Source: an uncultured Clostridia bacterium
Lineage (GTDB): Bacteria > Bacillota > Clostridia > Oscillospirales > Acutalibacteraceae
Assembly (NCBI GenBank): GCA_937888485.1
Contig: CALAQQ010000169.1
Coordinates: forward strand, 1 to 42,673
Reading direction: 5' to 3'
Length of the DNA: 42,673 nucleotides
Positions 13,731 through 21,887 of the stretch are shown here, in pieces (the stretch's first letter is position 1; every line of letters begins with the position of its first letter). The notes beneath the pieces were generated by a model. The model had not been told where the DNA came from, ran no database searches, and saw only the letters and a program-made list of their open reading frames with translations. The translations under genes were made by a program, and so were the position numbers.

Positions 13731-16046
13731 ATGGAAGCTTTATTATTGAAAATACTGTCAATGTTATTATCCGTTTTAATGGTTTTAAACAATGCATTTT
13801 CTTTTATTTATCCGCAGGAACCTGTTGAAAATACTGTTACAATCTGTGATTCGGAACTTTTTGGAACCGCTGAAAAAGACGGTGCTGTTTCCATTGTTTC
13901 GGACTATGTTTCATGGTATCAGCTTGTTGATAAAAACAGTGATTTGTCCGAAAAATACGACTGGAAATTTTTCTTTAACCGCAATCTCGCTCTTGTTACC
14001 GTTGAACTTCCGAATCCGGGATATACGGTTGAGGTGGTTTCTGTTTCTGAAGACGGCGAAACTCTTGAACTTTTATATACTCTTACCGAAGGCAAAGGGG
14101 AATACGCAGATGTTCTCTGTTATGAGGTTATCCTTGTTGAAACAAGCAAAAATATAAAAACTGTTTCTGCTTCAGGTGAGATTGTTGAAAATAAACCGAT
14201 AATTATTCCCTCGGATAATCATTACTTTGTTGCTGATTTCAGTTTCAGTGTTGATGCACCTGTTTTGGTTGACAGTTTCAGTGCGCTGTCAGCACTTAGC
14301 AAATCTGTTCCTTTCGATCTTTTAAAATATGATGATATCTATTTTCAGAAAGAAAATCTTGCTGTTATTCCCGTTGTTCTTCCTGATTCGTCTTACAAAA
14401 TAACGGTTGATTCGGTAACGGAAAACGGTGATATTATCGAAGTTGATTATACGGTTTCATCAGACGGTGAGTTTGAAGAAGCCAAAAAAATCTCAAAACT
14501 TATTTTTGTTGAAACAAGCAAAAACATAACAGAGATTTCCGCAAATGAAAATTTTGTAAAATTTGAAAAAGAACACGAAATGCATGAGTTTGCAGGTTAT
14601 AATTATTTCCTTTGCGAATATGTGAACTTCAGCTATCCTGCTCCTTTGTTTTCGGTTTTCCACAGTGCCGAAAGCTTTAAGGCGGAATTGTCTGAACATG
14701 CATCGGGATTTTCGAAATATGATGAAGAATATTTTGCCGAAAAATCTCTGGCTGTTGTCCGCAGTTATTTTGTTGAAGACGGAATGGATTTCAGACCTGC
14801 CGATATAGAACAAAAGGAAAACAGAATTTATAATTCCAAAGGAGAGCTTACCGGAACAGAGCAGAAACTTCAAATAACCGGATGGGAAGAAAATAATGAT
14901 TCTTCAAATAAAGAAGGGCTTTATTTTATTATTGTTGAATGCAACAAGGATGTTGATGCTGTCAGTCTTGATATTCTCGGTTTATCCCGCAGTTATAGAG
15001 TTTTTGGTTATGAGCAGTTCGCAAATCTCAGACTTGCCGACGGTCAGTCAAAAATTATACGCGATTATGAAACCTGGGCATCAACCGCAGATTTTATATA
15101 TTTTGGTGACTACTGTATAAACGAAAAATATTTTGAAGAAAAATCATTGGTGTTGACAGCTGTTATTGTACCGAATGAATACAGCAGCATAAAGGTTAAC
15201 TCCGTAAATCAAAAGAATGCTTTGGTTGAAATTGGTTGCACAATGAAACCGAATTATGACCCCGATTACACTTTGGCTTGCACTCGGATAGTTGCCGTTG
15301 AGGCATCAAAAGAAACATCTGCCGTTAAGCTGACAGTAAATGATGATGAAATTGTCTTTAACCGCCACAATCTCAGAAAATTCAATCTGACAACTGAAGA
15401 TGAACCCGTGATTGTTTCAGATTATGAAACATGGGCATCTCTCCTTAAAAAATCTTCATCAAGCCTCGAAAAATATGATGAGACTTTCTTTAAAAATAAC
15501 TCCCTTGTTGTTATTCCCGAAGCATTCACAAATGGTTCGATCGAACCCGAAGTGATTAAGTTTTACAGAAACGGTGAAAACCTTGAAATCATTTACGGAT
15601 TGAACGAGTTCCATGATGCTGGTTTTTCTGCTATAACCGAAGAGGCAATTGTATTTGAAATCATTGGTGACATAAAGAATATTTCCGTTGCGAGAAAAGA
15701 TATGCAATGCAATTACAGAACATACGGGAATTATAATCTTTATGTTGATGAACCCACGGTTGTTTCTGAATATTCTGAATGGGCAGAACTTGTTGATGCA
15801 ACAAATGAAAAATACTCAATGTATGATGAAGAGTATTTTAAAAATAAATCTGTCGTTCTGTTTACGGCTACACTTCCGGATACGGGAGGAAGAGCTATTG
15901 TGAAATACTCATATGAAGATGAAAATACTCTTGAAGTTGGTTACACCGCATACAGCATGGGCGGATTAACCGTGATTTGTTATCAGGCTGTTTTAGTGGA
16001 AGTAGATAAAGATGTTACTCAGGTGAATGTGTCTGTTTTGCGATAA
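13731..16046 (+). CDS. secreted protein with six degenerate repeats, PrcB-like
   Basis: A 771-aa protein with a hydrophobic N-terminus (residues 5-25) that looks like a signal peptide or anchor, then six repeats of about 95-110 residues (54-147, 177-270, 304-415, 441-535, 559-654, 676-769). Each unit has the pattern S-x-Y-x-x-W, then K-Y-D-x-x-F-F-x-x-x-x-L-x-V, then L-E-x-x-Y-T and V-E-x-x-K-x-I. This order resembles the PrcB C-terminal type of domain, a protease-stabilising fold, but the match is by eye. No catalytic motif or cell-wall sorting signal is visible. Two promoters and an XRE operator lie upstream, so it is a regulated gene. AAAGGTTG precedes the ATG. Confidence 0.72.
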   Translation: MEALLLKILSMLLSVLMVLNNAFSFIYPQEPVENTVTICDSELFGTAEKDGAVSIVSDYVSWYQLVDKNSDLSEKYDWKFFFNRNLALVTVELPNPGYTVEVVSVSEDGETLELLYTLTEGKGEYADVLCYEVILVETSKNIKTVSASGEIVENKPIIIPSDNHYFVADFSFSVDAPVLVDSFSALSALSKSVPFDLLKYDDIYFQKENLAVIPVVLPDSSYKITVDSVTENGDIIEVDYTVSSDGEFEEAKKISKLIFVETSKNITEISANENFVKFEKEHEMHEFAGYNYFLCEYVNFSYPAPLFSVFHSAESFKAELSEHASGFSKYDEEYFAEKSLAVVRSYFVEDGMDFRPADIEQKENRIYNSKGELTGTEQKLQITGWEENNDSSNKEGLYFIIVECNKDVDAVSLDILGLSRSYRVFGYEQFANLRLADGQSKIIRDYETWASTADFIYFGDYCINEKYFEEKSLVLTAVIVPNEYSSIKVNSVNQKNALVEIGCTMKPNYDPDYTLACTRIVAVEASKETSAVKLTVNDDEIVFNRHNLRKFNLTTEDEPVIVSDYETWASLLKKSSSSLEKYDETFFKNNSLVVIPEAFTNGSIEPEVIKFYRNGENLEIIYGLNEFHDAGFSAITEEAIVFEIIGDIKNISVARKDMQCNYRTYGNYNLYVDEPTVVSEYSEWAELVDATNEKYSMYDEEYFKNKSVVLFTATLPDTGGRAIVKYSYEDENTLEVGYTAYSMGGLTVICYQAVLVEVDKDVTQVNVSVLR

Positions 16047-16067
16047 AATATAATACTTCACGATCTG

Positions 16068-16101
16068 ACGGCACAGCTTCGGCTGTGCCGTTTTACTTTT
16101 T
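16068..16101 (+). terminator. terminator with UUCG-type loop
   Basis: ACGGCACAGC pairs perfectly with GCTGTGCCGT around TTCG, followed by TTTACTTTTT. Confidence 0.92.
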
Positions 16102-16139
16102 CTGTTTATTTGTTAAAAAATTTACAATATGTTAACCGA

Positions 16140-16168
16140 TTGTGCTGAAAAATAATATAAAATATAGT
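16140..16168 (+). promoter_or_regulatory. promoter of the DUF5685 operon
   Basis: TTGTGC (16140-16145), a 17-nt spacer and TATAGT (16163-16168). Confidence 0.55.
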
Positions 16169-16193
16169 GTAATAAATTATCGGAGGGTTGGAT

Positions 16194-17087
16194 TTGCTCG
16201 GATATGTAAAAGCCTTCAAGCCTGAAATGAAGATGAAGGATTATGAGCTTTACAGAGGAATTTACTGTTCTCTCTGCAGAGCGCTCGGCAGAAACTATTC
16301 TCCCATAGCCCAGCTCTTTTTAAGCTATGATTTCGCCTTTGCGGCAGTGCTCCGTCTTGCGTCGGCTGAAAACGGCTGCTCATTCGTCGGAAAGAGATGT
16401 CCCTATAACCCTGCAAAAAAATGTATGATATGCCAAAACAAGGAAGATTTGGATTTTTGTTCACATGCGGTCATAATAACCGTATTCTATAAAATTCTCG
16501 ACAATATGCACGATAGAGGATTCAAATCAAAGCTTGTTGCATATCTGCTGTATCCGATTGTGTTTCTTATGTATAAAAAGGCAAAACGCCTTGCCCCCGA
16601 TATTGATAAGTTTATAGGTGACTCAATGAAAATTCAGTCCGAAACCGAAAAAAAGAACGGGGTTTGCATTGATGAAGCGGCGCATCCGAGTGCCGATGCA
16701 TTGGGGAAAATATTTTCAATCGGTTATGAGTGCGAAAGGAAAAAATCTCTTTATTCCCTCGGATATATGGTCGGCAGATATGTCTATATTCTCGATGCTG
16801 CCGATGACCTTGAAGATGATTTGAAAAACGGAAGTTTCAATCCGTTTTCGTCGGAATATTCGGAAATAAAAAATGAAAATATAAGAATGAAATTTGCAGA
16901 AAGTGTAACAGGTATGCTCAATCTTACCCAAAGCAATGCACTTGAAGCGCTTGATTCGGCTCAGAAAAAACGCTTTGAAGATATACTTGAAAATATAGTT
17001 CTTGACGGACTTGATTTCAGTATGGAAAGAGTGCTGAAAAAATACAGAACGGAAACGAAAGAGAAAACTATTTATACAGTGGAGTGA
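16194..17087 (+). CDS. DUF5685 family protein
   Basis: A 297-aa protein matching the DUF5685 family by its opening LGYVKAFKPEMKMKDYELYRGIYCSLCRALG and following LSYDFAFAAVLRL (written here in pieces: GYVKAFKPEMKMKDYEL, then YCSLCRALG). Later it has a Cys cluster (CPYNPAKKCMIC), a histidine helix and YMVGRYVYILDAADDLEDD, whose Asp-rich helix recalls metal-binding isoprenoid-synthase-like folds. The family function is unknown. The start is a TTG at 16194, 6 nt after GGAGGG; the TTG at 16188 abuts the binding site and is rejected. The J-domain gene starts 7 nt after the stop. Confidence 0.82.
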   Translation: MLGYVKAFKPEMKMKDYELYRGIYCSLCRALGRNYSPIAQLFLSYDFAFAAVLRLASAENGCSFVGKRCPYNPAKKCMICQNKEDLDFCSHAVIITVFYKILDNMHDRGFKSKLVAYLLYPIVFLMYKKAKRLAPDIDKFIGDSMKIQSETEKKNGVCIDEAAHPSADALGKIFSIGYECERKKSLYSLGYMVGRYVYILDAADDLEDDLKNGSFNPFSSEYSEIKNENIRMKFAESVTGMLNLTQSNALEALDSAQKKRFEDILENIVLDGLDFSMERVLKKYRTETKEKTIYTVE

Positions 17088-17094
17088 GGTTTTA

Positions 17095-17637
17095 ATGAGA
17101 AATCCTTATGAAGTTCTCGGTGTTCCTCAAGGTGCGGGAATGGAGCAGATTAATGCTGCTTACCGTGAATTGCTCAGAAGATATCAGGACGGCAACAATC
17201 AGTCAATGGTTGACGAAATCAACGCCGCTTACGATGCAATTGTTATGGGCGGTTCATCATATACCGGTGCGGATTATTCCGATATCAGAGCAAAAATAAA
17301 TTCAGGCAGACTTGATGATGCGCAGACCCTTCTTGACGGAATGCCTGAATATAACAGAGATGCACAGTGGTATTATCTCAAAGGAACAATTCAGCAAAAA
17401 AGAGGTTGGCTTGAGGAAGCGGCAAAGAATTTTGCAACTGCAAGCAATCTTGACCCTTCAAATAATACTTATAAGATGGCATTTAACAAGGTGAACAACT
17501 CCCGTACCGGCGGTTATAAAACCGAACGCAGAGAAAGGGAAAACAGGGGCTGTTCGGGATGCGATATGTGTACGGGTCTTATCTGCGCTGACTGTTGCTG
17601 TGAATGTTTCGGCGGTGATTTGATACCTTGTTGCTAA
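17095..17637 (+). CDS. J-domain-like protein with Cys-rich C-terminus, lacking HPD
   Basis: A 180-aa protein. Residues 3-50 have J-domain form (NPYEVLGVPQGAGMEQINAA, then YRELLRRYQDGN, then MVDEINAAYDAI), but the HPD tripeptide that stimulates DnaK ATPase is replaced by the YQDGN region. A tetratricopeptide-like helical pair follows (about 62-130, WYYLKGTIQQKRGWLEEAA). The C-terminus has CSGCDMCTGLICADCCCEC and ends in CC, about ten Cys in 30 residues, suggesting a metal site or palmitoyl-like membrane association. It sits in a tight operon with the DUF5685 and membrane genes, which suggests one complex. Confidence 0.8.
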   Translation: MRNPYEVLGVPQGAGMEQINAAYRELLRRYQDGNNQSMVDEINAAYDAIVMGGSSYTGADYSDIRAKINSGRLDDAQTLLDGMPEYNRDAQWYYLKGTIQQKRGWLEEAAKNFATASNLDPSNNTYKMAFNKVNNSRTGGYKTERRERENRGCSGCDMCTGLICADCCCECFGGDLIPCC

Positions 17638-17650
17638 AGGAGAATAATAA

Positions 17651-18184
17651 TTGAAACAAAGTTCAAAATGTGCCATAGGAGGAATTGTTGCGGCGGTATC
17701 GCTCGTTCTGATGATTTCGGTTGCGATAATTCCCTTTTTAACATATGCGCTTCCTGCCGTTGCAGGTTTGTTTATAGTTTTTGTTGTTATTGAAATTGAT
17801 AAAAAATGGGCGTTCGGAGTTTATTGCACCGTTGCAATTCTCGGAATGCTTCTTGTTCCAGATAAAGAGGTAGCGGTGATGTATCTCGCTTTCTTCGGAT
17901 ATTATCCGATTTTCAAGTCCGTTATCGAAGCAAAGCTCCCGACTGCAATAGGGTGGATATTGAAAGTTCTTACTTTTGCGGGAACAATGGTGGTTTCGTA
18001 TTACTTAATGATAAACCTCATGGGTGTTACCATTGATGAAACCGAAGAGTTCGGAATGATGGCTTATCCCATTCTCCTCGGCATGGGAACGTTTGCATTT
18101 ATCATGTATGATATTGCTCTTACTAAAATGCTGTCTCTTTATCTCATGAAATGGCAAAAACATTTTAAAAGATATTTTAAATAA
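17651..18184 (+). CDS. conserved integral membrane protein
   Basis: A 177-aa protein with about five transmembrane helices: residues 10-30, 32-48, 54-72, 95-120 and 135-160. No family motif that I can name. It starts with TTG, 8 nt after AAAGGAGAA, and follows the J-domain gene by 13 nt. The three genes DUF5685, J-domain and this membrane protein form one transcript that ends at the hairpin at 18217. A joint membrane-linked role is inferred. Confidence 0.72.
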   Translation: MKQSSKCAIGGIVAAVSLVLMISVAIIPFLTYALPAVAGLFIVFVVIEIDKKWAFGVYCTVAILGMLLVPDKEVAVMYLAFFGYYPIFKSVIEAKLPTAIGWILKVLTFAGTMVVSYYLMINLMGVTIDETEEFGMMAYPILLGMGTFAFIMYDIALTKMLSLYLMKWQKHFKRYFK

Positions 18185-18186
18185 TA

Positions 18187-18215
18187 TTGATATTTTTAGA
18201 AAGTTGTTTTATAAT
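18187..18215 (+). promoter_or_regulatory. promoter of the GH109-like/kinase/GH4 operon
   Basis: TTGATA (18187-18192), a 17-nt spacer and TATAAT (18210-18215). It begins 2 nt after the previous stop codon and lies just before the terminator of the upstream operon, whose stem would overlap the new transcription start. Confidence 0.7.
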
Positions 18216-18216
18216 G

Positions 18217-18255
18217 GTAACTGTCGGAGAATGTCCGACAGTTACTTTTATTTTT
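18217..18255 (+). terminator. terminator of the DUF5685 operon
   Basis: GTAACTGTCGGA pairs perfectly with TCCGACAGTTAC around GAATG, followed by a T-rich run. Transcripts from the promoter at 18187 start inside the left arm and so escape it. Confidence 0.85.
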
Positions 18256-18268
18256 CAGAGGTATTGCT

Positions 18269-19519
18269 ATGAAAGAATTTGTTAACATTGGTATTATCGG
18301 CACAAGCGGCAGAGGTTCGGGAATGCTTCGTGAACTTCTCAAATGCGATGGCGTAAGAGTTCCCGCTGTTTGTGATAAATATGAAGACAGAGCCAAGAGA
18401 GGCGCTGAAATAGTCAAGGAAGAGGTTGGCACCGATGCCAATTTTTATCTCGACTATAAAGAGATGTTTGAAAAAGAAAACCTTGACGGTGTTTATATCG
18501 CAACAACATGGATTACCCATTCAAGAATTGCCGTTGACGCAATGAAGGCGGGCATTCACGTTGCTATGGAAGTAGGCGGCGCCGCAAGCATCGAAGAATG
18601 CTGGCAGCTTGTCCGCACAAGCGAGGAAACAGGCAAGTTCTGCATGCTTCTCGAAAACTGCTGCTATGACAGAAACGAAATGGCTATTTTCAACATGGTG
18701 AAACAGGGCGTTTTCGGAGAAATCATACATATGGCAGGCGGATATCAGCATGACCTTCGTGATGAAATCAGCCTCGGCAGAGAAAACAGACACGGCAGAC
18801 TTTTCAATTTCCAGATGAGAAACGGCGAGCTTTATCCCACTCATCAGCTCGGACCTATCACCAAGGTTCTCGGCATCAACAGAGGCAACAGATTTGTTTC
18901 GCTCGTTTCAATGGCAAGCAAATCAAGAGGTCTTAACGAATGGATCAAGAATAACAAGGGCGAGGATTATGACCTTGCAAATTATAATTTCAACGAGGGC
19001 GATATCGTAACAACAATGCTCAAGTGCGCAAACGGCGAAACAGTTGTTCTTACTCACGACTGCTCGCTTCCCAGACATTATTCAAGAGCATACCGTGTTC
19101 AGGGCACAAAGGGTATTTATATGGAAGACGGCGAATCGATTTATATCGAGGGTCAGACAAAGCATGAAGAAGGCGACTGGATGCATCATCCCGAAGATTT
19201 TGAGGGTTATCGCGAACAGTATGAACATCCCCTTTGGAAGAAGTATCAGGAAGACGGTGTTCACGCAGGTCACGGCGGTATGGACTATCTTGTTCTTTCT
19301 GCGTTTGCAGAGAGCGTAAGACTTGATGCAAAGCCTCCCATCGATGTTTATGATACAGCGGTTATGATGGCTGTTACCTGCCTTTCAGAGCAGTCAATCG
19401 CACTCGGAAGCGCACCTGTTGCATTCCCCGATTTCACAAACGGTATGTGGATAGACAGAGAACCCATCAGACGCGGCAAGTATTGCCTTGATGAGGTTTG
19501 TGAAGAATTCTTTGGATGA
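18269..19519 (+). CDS. Gfo/Idh/MocA oxidoreductase, GH109-like glycosidase
   Basis: A 416-aa NAD-dependent protein. The Rossmann start is IGIIGTSGRGSGML (residues 7-20), with D36 (VCDKYEDR) to bind the NAD ribose. The C-terminal alpha/beta domain has ENCCYDRNEMAIFNMVKQG, GGYQHDLRDE and RNGELYPTHQLGPITKVLG. These are signatures of GH109 alpha-N-acetylgalactosaminidases, which cleave by NAD-assisted oxidation and elimination. H207-region YPTHQLGP would hold the catalytic Tyr/His. There is no signal peptide, so the substrate is intracellular. It heads an operon with a sugar kinase and a GH4 enzyme. A plain sugar dehydrogenase role is the alternative. Confidence 0.85.
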   Translation: MKEFVNIGIIGTSGRGSGMLRELLKCDGVRVPAVCDKYEDRAKRGAEIVKEEVGTDANFYLDYKEMFEKENLDGVYIATTWITHSRIAVDAMKAGIHVAMEVGGAASIEECWQLVRTSEETGKFCMLLENCCYDRNEMAIFNMVKQGVFGEIIHMAGGYQHDLRDEISLGRENRHGRLFNFQMRNGELYPTHQLGPITKVLGINRGNRFVSLVSMASKSRGLNEWIKNNKGEDYDLANYNFNEGDIVTTMLKCANGETVVLTHDCSLPRHYSRAYRVQGTKGIYMEDGESIYIEGQTKHEEGDWMHHPEDFEGYREQYEHPLWKKYQEDGVHAGHGGMDYLVLSAFAESVRLDAKPPIDVYDTAVMMAVTCLSEQSIALGSAPVAFPDFTNGMWIDREPIRRGKYCLDEVCEEFFG

Positions 19520-19532
19520 TAAGGAGAAAAGC

Positions 19533-20474
19533 ATGAAATATTATATCGGTGTTGACGGCGGCGGAACAAAAACCGCTTTTGCCCTTTTTGATGAAAACAA
19601 AAAAATGCTTGAAACCGTAACAGGTGCAGGCAGTAACCATGAAAATCTTGAAACCGCATTTGACGGCGCAAGTGATATTATCATTAACGGACTTAATGAG
19701 CTTTGCGAAAAAGCAGGCATCAAGCTTGCCGATGTAAGCTTCACACTCATGGGTCTTGCGGGTATTGATCATCCTTATCAGTATGATATCATGTGTGCAA
19801 AGCTTCGTGAAAAGGGTCTTGATAACTTCGAGGTTTTCAATGACGGTTTCATCGTTGTAAAAGCAGGTGCAACAGGCAAGAGTGCAATCGGTTACAACTG
19901 CGGCACAGGTGTTTGCTGTAACGGTATCGGTCTTGACGGAAAGATGCTCCAGCTTGCAGGTCTCGGCGATTTCTCGGGTGATATCTCGGGCGGCGGTAAC
20001 ATCGTTATCGAAGCATTCAGACTTGTTTATAATGAGCTTTTCCTCGGTCTTGAAAAAACACTCATTACTCCCATGGTAATGGATAAATACGGCTTCAAGG
20101 ACAGAGGCGAGGTTCTTGGTCTTATCGAAAAAATCGAAGGCGAAGACGGTGCAGAGCATATCAGAAACATGGTTGCATTCTTCTTTGAAGCTGCAAAGCA
20201 GGGCGATAAACCTGCTCGTGATTATTGTGAAAGAATGGCAATCAGAGGTGCACAGCTTATTGCAGCTCTTTCAAATGAGCTTGATTTCGGTGACGGTGAG
20301 GTTGAAGTTGTTCTTTCGGGTTCAATCAACGTTAAGCTGGATAATAAGTTTTATCTTGATATGCTTCTTTCAAAGGCTGAAGAATTCAGCGGTAAGAAGC
20401 TTAAGTTTATAAAGCTTGATGCTCTTCCCGTAACAGGATGCATCAACTGGATTATGCAGGATTATGTAGGATAA
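19533..20474 (+). CDS. BadF/BadG/BcrA/BcrD-type ATPase, probable amino-sugar or sugar kinase
   Basis: A 313-aa ASKHA-fold protein. The phosphate-1 loop is YYIGVDGGGTKTAFALFD (residues 3-20), phosphate-2 is YNCGTGVCCNGIG, GLGDFSGDISGGGNI follows, and the adenosine motif is VVLSGSI. This pattern is that of N-acetylglucosamine kinase-like members. It would phosphorylate an imported sugar or disaccharide. The start is the ATG at 19533 after AAGGAGAAAAGC; an ORF extension overlaps the upstream gene and is not used. It lies 13 nt after the GH109-like gene and 12 nt before GH4. Confidence 0.85.
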   Translation: MKYYIGVDGGGTKTAFALFDENKKMLETVTGAGSNHENLETAFDGASDIIINGLNELCEKAGIKLADVSFTLMGLAGIDHPYQYDIMCAKLREKGLDNFEVFNDGFIVVKAGATGKSAIGYNCGTGVCCNGIGLDGKMLQLAGLGDFSGDISGGGNIVIEAFRLVYNELFLGLEKTLITPMVMDKYGFKDRGEVLGLIEKIEGEDGAEHIRNMVAFFFEAAKQGDKPARDYCERMAIRGAQLIAALSNELDFGDGEVEVVLSGSINVKLDNKFYLDMLLSKAEEFSGKKLKFIKLDALPVTGCINWIMQDYVG

Positions 20475-20486
20475 GGAGATATAGAT

Positions 20487-21770
20487 ATGAGAGAAATTAA
20501 TGTTGCTGTAATCGGTTCGGGCAGCACTTATTGCCCCGAGCTTGTTGACGGTTTTCTTAAGGCGAAGGACAGCCTTAAACTCAAGAAAATATCCTTCATG
20601 GATATTGATGAAAGAAAGAGAACAATCGTAGGCGACCTTTGCGTAAGAATGCTTAAGAATGTCGGTGACGACTGTGAAGTAGTGTTCACAGACGACCTTG
20701 ACACAGCTCTTCAAGGCGCAGATTTCGTTGTAACACAGATTCGTGTCGGCAAGCTTCCCTGCCGTCATCTTGACGAAAGCATCCCCAAGAAATACAACCT
20801 CATCGGTCAGGAAACAACAGGTATCGGCGGTTTCTTCAAGGCTCAGAGAACAATTCCCGTTATCAAGAATATCTGCGACAGAATCGAAGCTATCTGCCCC
20901 GATGCATGGCTTATCAACTTCACAAATCCCTCGGGTATAATCACCGAGTTCATTCTTAACCACACCAACGTTAAGAACATCGGTCTTTGCAATGTTCCCA
21001 TTGATATGCTCGACGACGTTAAGGAAATCACAGGCGAAGACAGCGAAATTACATATGTAGGTCTTAACCACCTCAGCTGGATTACATCCGTCAAGAAGAA
21101 CGGCGAAGAACTTCTTCCCGGCCTTATCGAAAGCGGTTTCTCACCCAAGGTTATGGCAAACATCAAGGATGACGGTTTCTCAATCGACTGCCTCAAGACA
21201 GTTCAGGGTCTTCCCTCATCATATCTTCAGTATTATTATTGCCGTGAAGCAAAGCTTGCTCATCAGAGAGAAGATGATAAGACAAGAGCTCAGGTTTGCA
21301 TGGAAATCGAAGAACAGCTTCTTGAAATGTATCAGAACGAAGAAATCGTGACAAAGCCTGCACTTCTCGATAAGAGAGGCGGTCACAAGTATTCGCTTGC
21401 AGCTGTTTCGCTTATCGATTCAATTGCAAACGACAAGAAGGATGTTCACGTTGTAAACATCAAGAACAACGGAACACTTCCCTTCATGGCTGACGATGAT
21501 ATCGTTGAAATTGCAGCTGTTATCGGTGCAGACGGCGCAACACCCGTTCCCGTAACAGAAAAAATCAATGACCATATCGTAGGACTTATGAGAGTTGTCA
21601 AGACATATGAAAAGTATGCGGTTAAGGCAGCAATCACAGGCGACGATGATTACGCAATCAAGGGTCTCCTTGTTCATCCTCTTGTCGGTGACTACGAAAA
21701 GACCGTAAAGTGCTTCAACGAGCTTAAGGAAGCACATAAGGAATTCCTTCCCCAGTATTTCAACAAATAA
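20487..21770 (+). CDS. glycoside hydrolase family 4 (6-phospho-glycosidase)
   Basis: A 427-aa enzyme that uses NAD+ and a divalent metal. The N-terminal Rossmann motif is VAVIGSGSTYCPELVDG. INFTNPSGIITE is a family signature. The metal ligands are the Cys in LCNVPIDM and the His in VGLNHLSW. It fits 6-phospho-beta-glucosidases (LicH/CelF/BglT type) best in length and motifs. It would hydrolyse a phosphorylated disaccharide made by a PTS or, here, possibly by the adjacent kinase, since no PTS genes are in the window. Followed by a strong terminator. Confidence 0.9.
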   Translation: MREINVAVIGSGSTYCPELVDGFLKAKDSLKLKKISFMDIDERKRTIVGDLCVRMLKNVGDDCEVVFTDDLDTALQGADFVVTQIRVGKLPCRHLDESIPKKYNLIGQETTGIGGFFKAQRTIPVIKNICDRIEAICPDAWLINFTNPSGIITEFILNHTNVKNIGLCNVPIDMLDDVKEITGEDSEITYVGLNHLSWITSVKKNGEELLPGLIESGFSPKVMANIKDDGFSIDCLKTVQGLPSSYLQYYYCREAKLAHQREDDKTRAQVCMEIEEQLLEMYQNEEIVTKPALLDKRGGHKYSLAAVSLIDSIANDKKDVHVVNIKNNGTLPFMADDDIVEIAAVIGADGATPVPVTEKINDHIVGLMRVVKTYEKYAVKAAITGDDDYAIKGLLVHPLVGDYEKTVKCFNELKEAHKEFLPQYFNK

Positions 21771-21771
21771 T

Positions 21772-21803
21772 AAAAATGCCCGTCATTTTGGCGGGCATTT
21801 TTG
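21772..21803 (+). terminator. terminator of the GH4 operon
   Basis: AAAAATGCCCG pairs with CGGGCATTTTT around a 9-nt loop, right after the GH4 stop. Confidence 0.9.
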
Positions 21804-21824
21804 CGCCCGATAAAAATATTTGTA

Positions 21825-21853
21825 TTGTACTTATCGTAAAGATATGATATAAT
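21825..21853 (+). promoter_or_regulatory. promoter of the iron alcohol dehydrogenase gene
   Basis: TTGTAC (21825-21830), a 17-nt spacer and TATAAT (21848-21853). Confidence 0.75.
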
Positions 21854-21887
21854 ATTTATGTATTAAAATTTAAGGAGGATGATTCCA

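Noticed and set aside
20370..21071. A 233-codon minus-strand ORF over GH4
   Set aside because: Antisense shadow; the plus-strand GH4 carries all family motifs.
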